The notes under the pieces were generated by a model. It saw only the letters and a list, made by a program, of their open reading frames with translations, did no database searches and was not told the origin of the DNA. A stretch of DNA of 64,000 bases from contig OY288251.1 in NCBI GenBank assembly GCA_958450325.1, positions 67,411,666-67,475,665 of the forward strand, written 5' to 3'. The DNA comes from Agrostemma githago. Lineage: Eukaryota; Streptophyta; Magnoliopsida; Caryophyllales; Caryophyllaceae. Positions 48,512 to 60,710 of the stretch are shown piece after piece (positions within the stretch are counted from its first letter, which is position 1; every line of letters starts with the position of its first letter). The position numbers and the translations under genes are program-made.

Positions 48512-49841
48512 CACAAAATCTATCACTCTCTCTTATTTATTTATTTATTTATTTATAGTAGGATGGAGTAGTATTTTTGACAACTAACCCAACCAATTAA
48601 GAAGCCCTAATCAATGAAAACCTTTGAGACAAGGTTAAGTGTGGAAACTGTTAACATCATGGAAGTATTAAAATTAAAAGTACTAAAAAAAGGACAGATT
48701 GTGTACTTGAAAAGTATGGGATGCTTAAAAAAACCAGGATAAGATTGTTGATGGTTTTGTTACTAGTAAAGGAAAAAAGGTGGGCAAGTGATAAATATAC
48801 TTGTAGTGGTTTAGGGAAGCAAATAGACGATGAGAGTGGAGAGGGGACCCTGGGTTAGGGTTGGAGTTGGGGTTGGCCTTTATGTTAAGCAACATAAACC
48901 ATCTGGATAACACCAACTAACCATTAAAATTCTTAGTCACATCAAAACAGAATCTATCCTATCCTATCCTATCATCATCATATACTAATATGATATGATA
49001 TGTTGGATTAGGGCTAAGTAACTAAATCTTGTGGCTTGCTTCTCTTGATTAATTAATAATATCCACTTGATATTATTAATTAATTTAATTGGTTGGTAGT
49101 AATGAAAAGGCAGGGTTTAATTTGATTGATTTGTTTAAGCAAGTAAGTCAAGATTATTAGTGTGTGTTTAGGAGTTTAATATGGGAAGAAGAGGTTGCAG
49201 GTATGAAGGAGAGGATATGAGGACGGAAGGAAGGAAGGAAGGAAGAGGGTAGTTTGTGACAAGAGATGAACGAAGAAACCTACTCTCTTAAGTTAGAACC
49301 GTTTTTCCACACCTCCATTTTTAAGTCACAAAACCATACGGAGTATGTATGCTTGGTTTGCTCTTCAATACTTTTTTTTTTTTGGTATTGAAATTTGTAC
49401 TTTAATTAATGTATTGTTTGAGATGGGGTGTTGGACCTCATTTAAGCAATTTCAGGATGGAAGAAGGTGCAAAAACAACGACTAGTAAAATTGTACTCCC
49501 GACTCACTTTATTGTGGGCTTTCTATTTTGAGCCGATTTTGAGACATGGTTATGAAAAATAATTAATTTTACGTGAGACGATCTCACAAAAAAAAATATT
49601 GTATGACTTATGAAAAATGGAATTCCTTAAAATTATATAAAGTAAGAGCATTTTAAGTCACCATATTACGCCACATAATTATTTACGAGTATTCATTAAG
49701 CCTACATGGATGGTGGATCCAACGTGGAGCAGACGTGAGGCCTTGCTGGCCCATTACGTAACGTGTACAAGTGTACGTAACCGCTCTATATTGGTTAAAA
49801 ATGGTGCTAACTGTCTCAATTTTCTCTTTTCCGCCTACAGT
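48512..49841. other. ABI3 leader and promoter region
   Basis: No coding sequence. Contains a (TTTA)n microsatellite about 48532-48556, a TCCTA repeat about 48957-48973 and an AAGG repeat about 49225-49245. The ABI3 promoter and 5' leader should lie here, before the tandem array begins at 49842. No specific cis-element is assigned. Confidence 0.5.
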
Positions 49842-50383
49842 CATTTCATGTTATACAAGTCATATTTAGATGACAAGTAGCATATCACACATTTTTTGAA
49901 AAATCATTTGAAGCAAGCAAATTTTGAAGGTTATTATCCACGTTTTTCGGGTTAATTTGGTACCGAAATTAAATGTCTCAAAATTCACATGGTAATTACT
50001 TCATACCTTGTAGAAGTAACAGAAGATATGGACGATTACAAATAAACACTTTTAAAAGACATTTGACTATCTTTCGAGTGACGCCGAAGTAAAGCAAAAT
50101 CTTCGATATATAATATGTACACACACTAGAACCCAAACTATTTTAGAGTTTTTTTAACAACCGTCAAACATTTTATCTTATACAAGTCTTGTTTAGATGG
50201 CCAGCAAAATATCTCACATTTTTAAAAAAATCATCTGAAACGGACGAATTTGAAGGTTATATTATCCACATATTTCAGGCTAATTTGGTCTCGAAAATAA
50301 ATGTCTCCAAATTCCCACGTAACTACTTCATACAATGTAGAAATGTCTCGGTGAAACAAAAAGTACGTTATGATTAAAATAAA

Positions 50384-51416
50384 GAGTTATTTAACAACAA
50401 TAATACCAACTATAATAAGGCATCTTCCGAAAATAATATCAATTTTAATAACTCTGAGAATAATACGTATTATTGGAGTAGTTAAACGAAAGTAGTATAG
50501 GTGACCGGTTACCTTGGAAAACCCTTCCACCTTCCTATTTCACCCTTAATTTTATTTAACAGTAATAATACTAACTATAGAGCGTCTTCCGAAAATGATT
50601 CAAATTTTAATAAATCAGAGAATAATACGTATTTTTGAGTATTTAAACAATAGTAGTATAGACGACAAGTTAGAGGTAGAACCCGTTCACCTTCCTTTTT
50701 TGTCTTTAATTTATTTCATATTACTTCGCTCTTTTTCACTTAGTGTATGTGGCATTAAACGTCGTTAATGTCCTTCGTCTTTCTCTTCCTTCAAGTCTTC
50801 AATCTCACCAAATCTAGTTAACAACACAATCCTACAACAAAATCAACACGTTAATCTAAACGAAACGTATAAAAGAAACTGAAGAAGGATGAAGGGTAAT
50901 GTAGAGAGAAGATGAAGGACAGAAGTAAGGAGGAGTAGACCTAGCAAAACTGACCCGACCTGAATAAGCCCAAACCGAATCCGACCCGACACCCGAATTG
51001 AAGACTTGATTTTGACCCGTAATCCGAATTGACCCGAGCTAACCCAAAACTGACCCGACTATTATTATAGTAAACGAGTCGATATCCCTAAAAAAGTTGA
51101 AAACAACAAACTCGAGAATGACCCGAACCCGAAATAATTCGACCCGAACTAAAGTCAACCCGATTATTATAACCCGAAAGTGCCCCGATCCAAAACTGAC
51201 CCGACATGGTTCATCCGTTATCCAAGTCTAAGGAGAAGAATGAAGGATAAGTAACAGGTTAAATATTAATTTGTGACCTGATGGAGCAGGTTATAAAGTC
51301 ACTTATAATATTCTTGTTTAACTATTTCAATAATACGTATTATTCTCAGATTTATTGAAATTGGTATTATTTTGGGAAGATGCCCTATAGTTGGTATTAT
51401 TGTCGTTAAATAACCC
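50384..51416. mobile_element. Mutator-like (MULE-type) non-autonomous element, 1,033 bp
   Basis: Long terminal inverted repeats (over 100 bp) begin GAGTTATTTAACAACAATAA on the left and, in reverse complement, GGGTTATTTAACGACAATAA on the right. A perfect 9-bp duplication TAAAATAAA flanks it (50375-50383, 51417-51425). A second, direct copy of the left arm lies inside at about 50565-50690. It is inserted in an A-type unit of the tandem array, and itself contains a hAT element (50936-51230). No transposase frame. Confidence 0.88.
50936..51230. mobile_element. Small hAT-like element with CCCGAC/GACCCG repeats, 295 bp
   Basis: Ends TAGACCTAG and CCAAGTCTA (inverted, imperfect) with an 8-bp near-identical flank AGGAGGAG/AGGAGAAG (50928-50935, 51231-51238). 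The interior is full of GACCCGA and ACCCGAA motifs, as in the hAT element at 32543-33183. Nested inside the Mutator-like element. Confidence 0.75.
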
Positions 51417-52203
51417 TAAAATAAATTTATTTAAAAGATATTCGACTACGTACCTTTTGAGTAAAGTCGGATAAGGGCGGAATCTTCGATATATATACAC
51501 TCGAAAAGGAATTATTTTAGAGTTTTTTTTAACAACCGTAAGTCATTTCATGTTATACAAGTCATATCTAGATGTCAAGCAACATATCACGGATTTTTCG
51601 AAAAATCACCTAAAACGGCGGAATTTGAATGTTATTTATCCATATTTTTGGGTTGATTTGGTCCCGAAATTAAATGTCTCAAATTTCACAAGGTAATTAC
51701 TCAATATATTGTAGAAGTAACAAAAGTTACGAACGGTAACAAATAGACACTTTGAAAAGACATTCAACCATCTTTCGAGTGACGTCAGAGTAGGACGAAA
51801 TCTTCAATAACACTCGAACCCGAACTATTTTTGAGTTTTTTTAACAATAATTGTCAGTCATTTTATGTTATACGGGTCATATTTAGATGTCCAGCTAAGT
51901 ATCTTTCATTTTACGAAAAATCAATTGCAACAAACGAATTTGAAGGTTATTATCCACGTTTTTGGGGCCGATTTGGTCCCGAAATTAAATATCTGATCTC
52001 CAAATTTCTACGTAAGTACTACATATAATGTAGAAATGTCCCGGTGAAATAGAAAGTACACTATGTTTAAAATAAACACATTTAAAAGATATTCAACTAC
52101 ATGTCTTTCGAGTAACGTCGGGTAAGGGCAACATCTTCAATATATACACTCGAAACTGACGATTTACGATTTTTTTAACAACCGTAAGTCATTTTATGTT
52201 ATA

Positions 52204-52459
52204 CTCTCTCCATTTTTTTGTTTCTTTCCATTTGCTTTTTCGCAGTCTCCAAGACGATACATTGACCGTATTTCTCGTTATGTAAATGAAACTTATTATT
52301 GACAAAACTTATATTCTATGAAAAATAATTTGTTAATAAATGTGAACTTTTGAGTTTTATGAATAAATCAATTTTATTTTCCAATATATTTATGGTCAAA
52401 GTTTGTTAATTTTGACCCTCAAAAGGCAAAAGGGGAAGAACATAAGCAAATGGAGGGAG
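52204..52459. mobile_element. Stowaway-like MITE within the tandem array
   Basis: Begins CTCTCTCCATTTTTTTG after TA and ends CAAATGGAGGGAG, an inverted terminal pair. It interrupts the anchor sequence of a B-type unit (TTATGTTATA, resuming as GTCATATTTAGATGG). The right TA is not intact. Confidence 0.7.
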
Positions 52460-52483
52460 TGCATGTGTGTCATATTTAGATGG

Positions 52484-53014
52484 TGATACGATATGATACG
52501 GTCACCAAAGACCTTGTTTCGAAGGATCTCGACCACGGACCGTCGACAGATAAAATGTGACACGTTTACAATTTATCAACTACGGAGCACAACTTTATTA
52601 TCGTACCTAATAAAGGGGTAGAGGGAATTAATATCCTACAGAATTAATAGTTTTATTTTGAATGATGGTTAATTAGTGATAGCTAGTTAATTTTTGATTT
52701 GTAGGGACTTTTCGTTTGTCTCTTGAGGCTATTTAATCCAATTGTTTGTAATGCAAATCAGACATTGAAGAAAATTTAAGAAAAATCACATTGTTTGCTT
52801 GCTTAACAATTCCCGTTTTTATTCAAAATGCGTTTTGAGTATTAACTTGTTCGATCTCAATAGGTCTTGAGATTCGTCCGCCATTGATGAATTATAGGTC
52901 TAATTCGTCAAATATCCCATTGTTTTTTGTGGGTGAGTGAGTCTTTTTTGTTCGTCTACAAAACCACATAAACAAATATCGTTACAAATATTGTTTCCGC
53001 TGTAATTCGTATCA
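52484..53014. mobile_element. Solo LTR, 531 bp, probably Ty1/copia
   Basis: Ends TGATACGA and TTCGTATCA (inverted, TG...CA) with a perfect 5-bp duplication GATGG (52479-52483, 53015-53019). The length and the TATCA 3' end fit Ty1/copia LTRs. Inserted in the tandem array; no internal retrotransposon genes remain. Confidence 0.85.
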
Positions 53015-54246
53015 GATGGCAAGCAACATATCTCACAATTTTATTCTCCATCTACGTTTTTCCGGTTATTTGGTCCTGAAATAAATTGTCTCAAAAATCA
53101 CACGATAATTACTTTATACATTGTTGAAGTAACAGAAGGTATGTACGGTTATAAATAAATACTTTTAAAAGCCATTCGACTATCTTTCGAGCGACATCGA
53201 AGTAGGACGAAATCTTCAACATATAATACACTCGAAGCCAAGCTATTTGGGAGTTTCTTTAACAACCGTCAGTCATTTTATATTACACGGATCTTATTTA
53301 GATGACCAGTAAAATATCTCACATTGTTCGAAAAATCACTTAAACGAACGAATTTGAAGGTTATTATCCATGTTTTTTGGATTGATTTGGTCCCGAAAAT
53401 AAATGTCTCCAAATTCCAACGTAACTACTCCAAACAATGTATAGAAATTTCTAGCTCGGTGAAACAAAAGGTACGTTATGTTTAAAATAAACTTAATTAA
53501 AATACATTCAACCACCGTCGGATAAAGGCGGAATCTTCGATATATACACTCGAAACAGTACTATTTTAGAGTTCTATTTAAAAACCGTAAGTCATTTTAT
53601 GCTATACAGGTCATATTTAGATGGCACGCAACATATCTCATATTTTTCGAAAAATCACCAAAAACGGCGTAATTTGAAGGTTATTATCCATGTTTTTCGG
53701 GTGATTTGGTCCTGAAATTAAATGTCTCAAAATTCACATGGTAATTACTCCATACATGGTAGAAGTAACAGAAGGTATGTACGGTTACAAATAAATACTT
53801 TTAAAAGACATTCGACTATCTTTCGAGTGACGTCGAAATAGGACGAAATCTTCGATATATTTATATATATACACTCGAAGCCGAACTATTTTAGATTTTT
53901 TTTAACAACCTTCAAACATTTTATGTTATACGGGTCCTATTTAGATGGCCAGCTAAATATTTCTCATTTTTCGAAAAATTAATTGAAACGGACGAATTTA
54001 AAGGTTATTACTTATTATCCATGTTTTTTGGGTTGATTTGGTCCCGAAATTAAATGTCTCAAAATTCACAACGGAGTTACTCCATACATTGTAGAAGTAA
54101 CAGAAGGTACATACGGGTACAAATAAACACTTTTAAACGACATTCGACTATATTTCGAGTAACGTCGGAGTAGGACGAAATCTTCGATATATTTATATAT
54201 ATACACTCGAAGTTGAAAAATCAATTGAAACGAACGAATTTGAAAG

Positions 54247-54503
54247 TTTTTTTTTTTTTGATGAACGAGGGAATGAACCCGCAGCCGCTACCTTTTTGGT
54301 GCGCTCTGGGTAAACCCTCGGGTGTACGCATAGCCTGCAAACCACGCACACCAAGGTAAACCGCCCGTGGGCGACATGCTCGAAGTCTAGAGGCATAGTC
54401 TCAAGCCATACAACTCCCACAAGTTCGCGCTTGCAGGGGCTTGAACCTGAGACCCTTGGGCCGATGACCACAAGTTTTAACCACTAGGCAACACCCTTAA
54501 GGG
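54247..54503 (-). mobile_element. tRNA-derived SINE, about 257 bp, minus strand
   Basis: On the minus strand it starts with an A-box-like TTGCCTAGTGGTTAAAAC and B-box-like GGTTCAAGCCCC, has a GC-rich body (GGCGGTTTACCTTGG, CGGCTGCGGGTTCATTCCC) and ends in a run of at least 12 A (T at 54247-54259 on plus). It is flanked by a perfect 12-bp duplication CGAATTTGAAAG (54235-54246, 54504-54515), and is inserted in an A-type unit of the tandem array. The body resembles the Au-type SINE group of plants. Confidence 0.9.
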
Positions 54504-56914
54504 CGAATTTGAAAGTTATTATCCACATTTTTCGGGCTGATTTGGTCTCGAAAATAAATGTCTTCAAATTTCCACGTAACTACTCCAAATAATGTAGCTA
54601 GAAATGTCTCGGTGAACCAGACGGTACGTTACTTTTGAAATAAACTTAATTAAAAGACATTCAACTACATATATATGTACCTTTCGAGTAACGTCGGACG
54701 ATAAGGGAAGAATCTTCGATATATACGTACACTCGAAACAATACTATTTTTTGAGTTTTGTTTAAGAACCGTAAGTCATTTTATGCTATACAAAACATAT
54801 TTAGATGGCACGCAACATATCTCATATTTTTCGGAAATCACCTAAAACGGCGGAATTTGAAGGTTATTATCCATGTTTTTCGGGTTGATTTGATCCCGAA
54901 ATTACATGTTTCATAATTCACAAGGTAATTACTCCATACATTCTAGAAGTAACAGAAGATACGTACGGTTACAAATAAACACTTTTAAAAGACATTCGAC
55001 TATTTTTCGAGTAACGTTGGAGTTGGACGAAATTCTTCGATGTATACACACACAAACTCTCGAAGCCTTTTAGAGTTTTTTTTAACAATTGTCAGTCATT
55101 TTATGTTAAACGGGTTCTATTTAAATGGCCAACTAAATATCTCTCATTTTTTGAAAAATCAATTGAAACAGACGGGTTTGAAGGTTATTATATTTATCCA
55201 CGTTTTTCTTGCTGATTTGGCCACGAAATTAAATTTCTCCAGTTTTCTACTTAATTACACCATACAATGTAGAAATGTCTCGGTGAAACAGAAGGTACAT
55301 TATTTTTAAAATAAATACATTTAAAAGATATTTGATTACGTACTTTCCGAGTAACGTCGGAGAAAGGCGGTATCTTCGATATATATACACTCAAAACAGT
55401 ACTATTTAAGAGTTTTGCTTAACAACCGCAAGTGATTTATGTTGTTCATGTCATATTTAGATGGCACGCAACATATCTCATATTTTTCGAAAAATCACCT
55501 TAAACGACGGAATTTGAAGTTTATTATCTAGGTTTTTCGGGTTGATTTGATCCCAAATTAAATCTCTCAAAATTCAGAAGGTAATTACTCCATATATAGT
55601 AGAAGTAACAGAAGGTACGTACGGTTACAAATAAATACTTTTAAAAGACATACGACTATCTTTGGAAGGACATCGGAGTAGGACGAAATTTTCAATATAT
55701 AATATACTCGAAGCCGAACTATTTTAGAGTTTTTTTAACAACCGTCAGTCATTTTATATTATACGCGTCATATTTAGATGACTAGCAAAATATCTCACAT
55801 ATTTCGAAAAATCATTTGAACGGAAGAATTTGAATTGAAGAATATAATCTATGTTTTTCGGGTTGATTTGGTCTCGAAAATAAATGTCTCCAAATTTCTA
55901 CGTAACTACTCCTTACAATGTAGAAATGTCTCGGTGAAACAGAGGTACGTTATTTTTATAATTAACACATTTAAAAGATATTCGACCGCGTACATTTCGA
56001 GTAACGTCGGAGTAGAGCGGAATCTTCGATACATACACTCGAAACTGACGATTTTAGAGTTTATTTAACAATCGTAAGTCATTTATGTTATTCAGGTCAT
56101 ATTTAGATGGCAAGTCGCATGTCTCACATTTTTCGAAAAATCACCTAAAACGGTCGAATTTGAAGTTTATATCTATGTTTTTTTGGTTGATTTGGTACCG
56201 AAATTAAATGTCTCAAAATTCACACGGTATGTAATTAATTCATACATTGTAGAAGTAATAACATAAGGTATGTACGATTAAAAATAAACACTTTTAAAAG
56301 TCATTCGACTATCTTTCGAGTGACGTCGAAGTATGACGAAATCTTCAAAATATAATACACTTGAAGCCGAACTATTTTAAAGTATTTTAACAACCGCCAG
56401 TCTTTTTATATTATACGAGTCCTATTTAGATGGCTACAAAATATCTCACATTTTTCGAAAAATCATTTGAAACGGACGAATTTGAAGGTAATCCACGTTT
56501 TTCGGATTGATTTGGTTTTCAAAATAAATGTCACCAAATTCCCAAGTAAGTACTCCACACAATGTAAAAATATCTCGGTGAAACAGAAGGTACATTATGT
56601 TTAAAATAAACTTATTTAAAAGACATTCGACTACATACCTTTCGAGTAGCGCCGGATAAGAGCAGAATCTTCGATGTATACACTCGAAAAAGTACTGTTT
56701 TAGAGTTTTGTTTAACAACCGTACGTCATTTTATGCTATACAGGTTATATTTAGATGGCAAGCAGCATATATCTCATATTTTTCGGAAAATCATCTTAAA
56801 CGACGGAATTTTAAGTTTATTATCTAGGTTTTTCAGGTTGATTTGATCCCGAAATTAAATGTCTCAAAATTCTAGAAGTAACAGAAAGTACGTGCGGTTA
56901 CAAATAAACACGTG

Positions 56915-57275
56915 TATTATTGGGTGCACTACATTGAGACCCCAACATCATTGAAAAACGTGTATTACCTTATATATACACACTACAAATTGAGTTGCTC
57001 GGGAGATATATTGGGTTACGTTTCGAATGAACTTGATTTTTATGCCACATGACTAGAGTGTTTTCAGAATGTAACCAGGCTGATTTCATGCTCAAACGAC
57101 AAGTATAGTCGATTTTACAGGACAAACTGAATTTCAGGTGGGAATAATTTAATGCACACTCCAAATCTTTTCCGTTCATCCTAATATTTGTGGAGTTGTT
57201 TCTACCGACCTAATGAAAATTTCATACAATTTTCAGATATTTTTATTTCAGACTCCAAATTCAAAAAAATACGAG
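56915..57275. repeat. Copy of a second about 320 bp repeat family
   Basis: Recognisable blocks in order: AAAAACGTGTATTAC, AATTGAG.TGCTCGGGAG, TGATTT..ATGCCACATGACTAG, ACAAGTATAGTCG, CTTTTCCGTTC and ACCGACC.AATG. The same order recurs at 58855-59092 and 61168-62010. It follows directly on the end of the first tandem array. Confidence 0.75.
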
Positions 57276-57280
57276 TATTG

Positions 57281-58850
57281 AATTGTCCAAATTAGTGTAG
57301 TGTTGTAGGGATGAACCAATAAAAGAGAGACAAGAGGAAAAGAGGAGGAAAAAAAAGGGAGAAGAGGAAAGTGGGGCCGGGGAGGGTGGGAGCATGCATG
57401 GCTTATGCAAAAGATGCATGGCATGGGGTGTGGGTTTGGCCGAAGAAAAGCAAAGAAGCAAACAACTCAAACAATTCCTCATAATCTGCCCTTTTTATTA
57501 TTCTCATTTTTATTTATCGATATTTTTATTGTGTATCCCCTAAACACACATTAATAAATTAAGGAAAATTATATATACAACTCATAGAGTTGTATTTAAG
57601 AGACCAAATAAAGAAATACGGAGTAATTCATTAATACATGTATTTATTGTCTTGATGTAGGTATAATTTGTACTCAAATCCATATATTTGTACTTAAATT
57701 GAAATACTTTAAATACTTAAATACAACCCTATGGATTGTGTATAACATTACCCATAAATTAAATAAAATAAAGTTATCATAGATATTATTACAATAAATT
57801 GAAATATTAAGTTCTATTTATTTTGTTTGGACGGTAATCCATATTAATCTTGTTTTAATTAATTACAATAATATATACCCAGCGGACAAAAGTTGGAAAA
57901 TTGGTTTATTTATGTATACTTCATCCTCTCTCTTCCGCCATTCGTTAATAGCTCACTGGCTCACCCTAACGGTGCTCTTTATACATTACTCTCCTCCTAC
58001 CTTTCATTTATCTTTCTCATCTCTTCCCAATTATTTTTATACTTACTTGAGATAGGATTATAGGGTGCCCTGGCCTGTCTCGTCTGGTGATCAGCTTCTT
58101 ATTGTTTCATCTACTACCCCTACCCCTAGTCAACTTCTGTTTGGAGCTCTCACTCCACAAATTCTTGTTTGTGGCGACTGACGAATATATTACTTACAAA
58201 TTTGTGATAATTCAATATTTTCAAATTTATCCCACGGATAGATAAACATGAAACATTTATTATTACTGAGACATTCTGACTTAAAAGACCAATAATAATT
58301 CTAAAGAATCGGAGAGAATATAAGTTATATCAAAAAATCTCTTCACTCGTGAATCACGTAAAAAAACAAACGTATGTATATAAATGAATCCAACTTAAAG
58401 TATTGTATTTATTAGAAAATTCTCAAAAAAGTTGTCATGAAAAATAGAACTAGTGTTATTATTTCACGTTGGAATATGACGTAATTGCACTAGCTAGTGT
58501 GAACGGAGATGTAGAATTTGACAAGGAGTGGATTTAGATGAGGAGTGGATAAAACAAGAATAAATAGGGAGGGAAAACGGCGGGGTTTGGAAGGGAAGGG
58601 AAGGGTCCAACATTACTGCGACGTGTCCTCACTATTTGGTGTATGACAGCTTCAATTCTACAATATTCATTTTGATTTCACTCTCAAGTGATCAAGTCCC
58701 AATCCCTCTTCCAGTCAAATTACATTCACATGCCTTGATTCCTTTAATAACAAGTTAAATAATTAGTGGGTTATATTTGTGGATAATTAATCTAACCTTG
58801 TGCGTACGTACCGACACGACGAAAATATCGTATAATTTTAAGTTATTTTT
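57281..58850. other. Unique A/T-rich intergenic stretch
   Basis: No gene or complete mobile element recognised. CATGCATG (an RY-type motif) occurs at 57393-57400 in a purine-rich strip. Confidence 0.45.
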
Positions 58851-59784
58851 TATTTTGGATCCCAAATTTTTGAAAAAACGTGTATTATACATGAGAAATT
58901 GAACTACTCGAGAATTTATATCGGATCACGTTTTAAATCAACATGTTTTTCATACCATGTGACTACGACGTGGTTAGGATGTACTCTGCTAGATTTCACG
59001 CCCAAGCGACGAGTATAAGTCGCTTTTATACGATAAACATATTTTCAGGCACGACCTGTTAAATACAAATTGGAACCCCCGAACGTTTTCCGAGTGCTGT
59101 TTTTTGTCGTCGGCATTTCAGCCACGTCGTCGGCGCTTTTTAATGTAAAAGACAATCATGCCCTTCTCTAATTACATTAGTTAACTAAGTTAATATAATT
59201 TTAGAAATGAAATTATGTTAATGAAACTCGTTGATGAAACCCGACTTTCCTAAAAATCCGACTTTTCTTTGAAAAACCGACTTTCCCCAAAATGGATCAA
59301 CAAGCGGTTAGTGCACTTTTAATTTTATTTTCCTCCCTTTTGATTATATTTTCTCCTTTAATATGTTAATGTGTATTAGTTTAGCATACAAAATCGTTTT
59401 TTCTTGTTTAATTTGTCGTTTATGTTTACGGTTTGTCGTATTCGATGTTGTGCTCGATTTTCATGCTATATAAAAATAAAGAGGGGACGCGGAGAAGAAG
59501 TCGGGCGTCGGTTTCTGGTGCCTGGGGGGTCACTGAACGCCAACTTTTTAAGATTACGGTTTTTGTAGTTTTTTACGGTTTTTGAGACACGTGTCTCAAT
59601 GTAACCCGGGAATCTTTTTAGGAAATTTCTAATATTTTGTTAACAATTTCGTATCATAATAATTCCAAACATTCAAAATAACAATACCCGAGTCACGATA
59701 TAAACATTTATCGAAGAACGAAAATATATTAAACGAATATCGTAACGTATAACGTCGTACGAAAAAAAAAAAAAAAAAAAAAAC

Positions 59785-59980
59785 TGGGCTGGGTGTCAGT
59801 TTTTGGCGCCCAGGGGACCCCCTGAGTGTCAGTTTTGGGCGCCCAGGGGACCCCCTGGGTGTCAGTTTTTGGCGCCCAGAGGACCCCCGGGTGTCAGTTT
59901 TTGGCGCCCAGAGGGTCTCCTGGGCGCCAAAAACTGGCGCCCAGGGGTCCCCTGGAAGCCAAAAACTGGCGCCCGCCCTG
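59785..59980. repeat. GC-rich minisatellite of about 33-36 bp units (GGCGCCCAG)
   Basis: Repeats of GTCAGTTTTTGGCGCCCAG followed by GGGACCCCCTG, in both orientations towards the right end, so strands can form stems. Preceded by about 23 A on the plus strand. Confidence 0.85.
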
Positions 59981-59983
59981 GTT

Positions 59984-60710
59984 TTCAGCGAAAAAAACCC
60001 AGAAATCGCCCCCTTCTTCGCGATTTTCAATCAATAAATCACAAAAACCGACACCAACATCGAACATAGCATACCATAACTACTCAAATCGGGTATTACA
60101 TGGATCGACCTGTGGTTAGTACATGGCAAAGTATACAAACCCAATTCAATGACAATAACAACCCAATTCAATTCAATAATCAAACACTAAAAAAATAACA
60201 TTTACTATTCAATTCATATCAACAAACATAACTCCATAACTAACTAATCAAAGATACAAAAATACCGACCCACAATAACATTTATCAAAAAATAAGGTAA
60301 ACAAACCAAGACGGATCATAGCGTGTAATGTTTTAAGAACAAAAAAAAGGCGAAAATCGGACCGGGCGTCCAAAATTGGCGCCTGAGAGGCCTCCTCGGC
60401 GGCCAAAATTGGCGCTCAGAGGACCTCCCAGGCGCCATTTTTGGCCGCCGAGGAGGCCTCTCAGGCGCCAATTTTGGACGCCCGGAGGACCTCTCAGGCG
60501 CCATTTTTGGACGCCCAAGAGGCCTCTCAGGCGCCATTTTCGGGCGCCCAGGAGGCGTCTCAGGCGCCAAATTTGGACGCTCGCCCTGGTTTTCAGCGAA
60601 AAAAACCCAGAAATCGCCCCCTTCTTCGCGATTTTCAATCAATAAATCACAAAAACCGACACCAACATCGAACATAGCATACCATAACTACTCAAATCGG
60701 GTATTACATG
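59984..60710. repeat. Near-perfect direct duplication of about 125 bp
   Basis: The segment from CGCCCTGGTTTTCAGCG to GGGTATTACATGGAT occurs at about 59974-60104 and again at about 60582-60712, apparently identical. Each copy follows directly on a GGCGCC array, so array plus tail look duplicated together, recently compared with the rest of the element. Confidence 0.85.
60365..60585. repeat. Second GC-rich minisatellite (36 bp units, GGCGCC/GGACGCCC)
   Basis: About six units of the form CTCAGGCGCCATTTTTGG followed by ACGCCCGGAGGAC (variants), period 36 bp, each with a GGCGCC palindrome. Related to but distinct from the array at 59785-59980. Confidence 0.85.

Larger units (their letters stand above)
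49842..56905. repeat. Tandem array of about 325 bp units in two alternating types (dimeric satellite-like)
   Basis: An anchor sequence (CATTTTATGTTATAC, variants) recurs at 49842, 50169, 51544, 51859, 52190, 53274, 53593, 53917, 54777, 55097, 55434, 55750, 56080, 56402 and 56727; uninterrupted spacings are 315-337 bp. Each unit is then recognised by its middle: type B has GTAGAAGTAACAGAAGG, type A has AATGTAGAAATGTCTCGGTG. They alternate B-A-B-A almost throughout, so the higher-order unit is about 650 bp; the unit at 53917 joins an A-type start to a B-type end. The array is broken by a Mutator-like element, a Stowaway, a solo LTR and a SINE (separate entries). Units are too diverged to be young, and stop codons exclude coding. 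Confidence 0.9.

Noticed and set aside
59803..60677. Several overlapping 80-130 codon frames in both strands
   Set aside because: They are translations of the 36-bp GGCGCC minisatellite (12-residue period) and do not look like selected protein.
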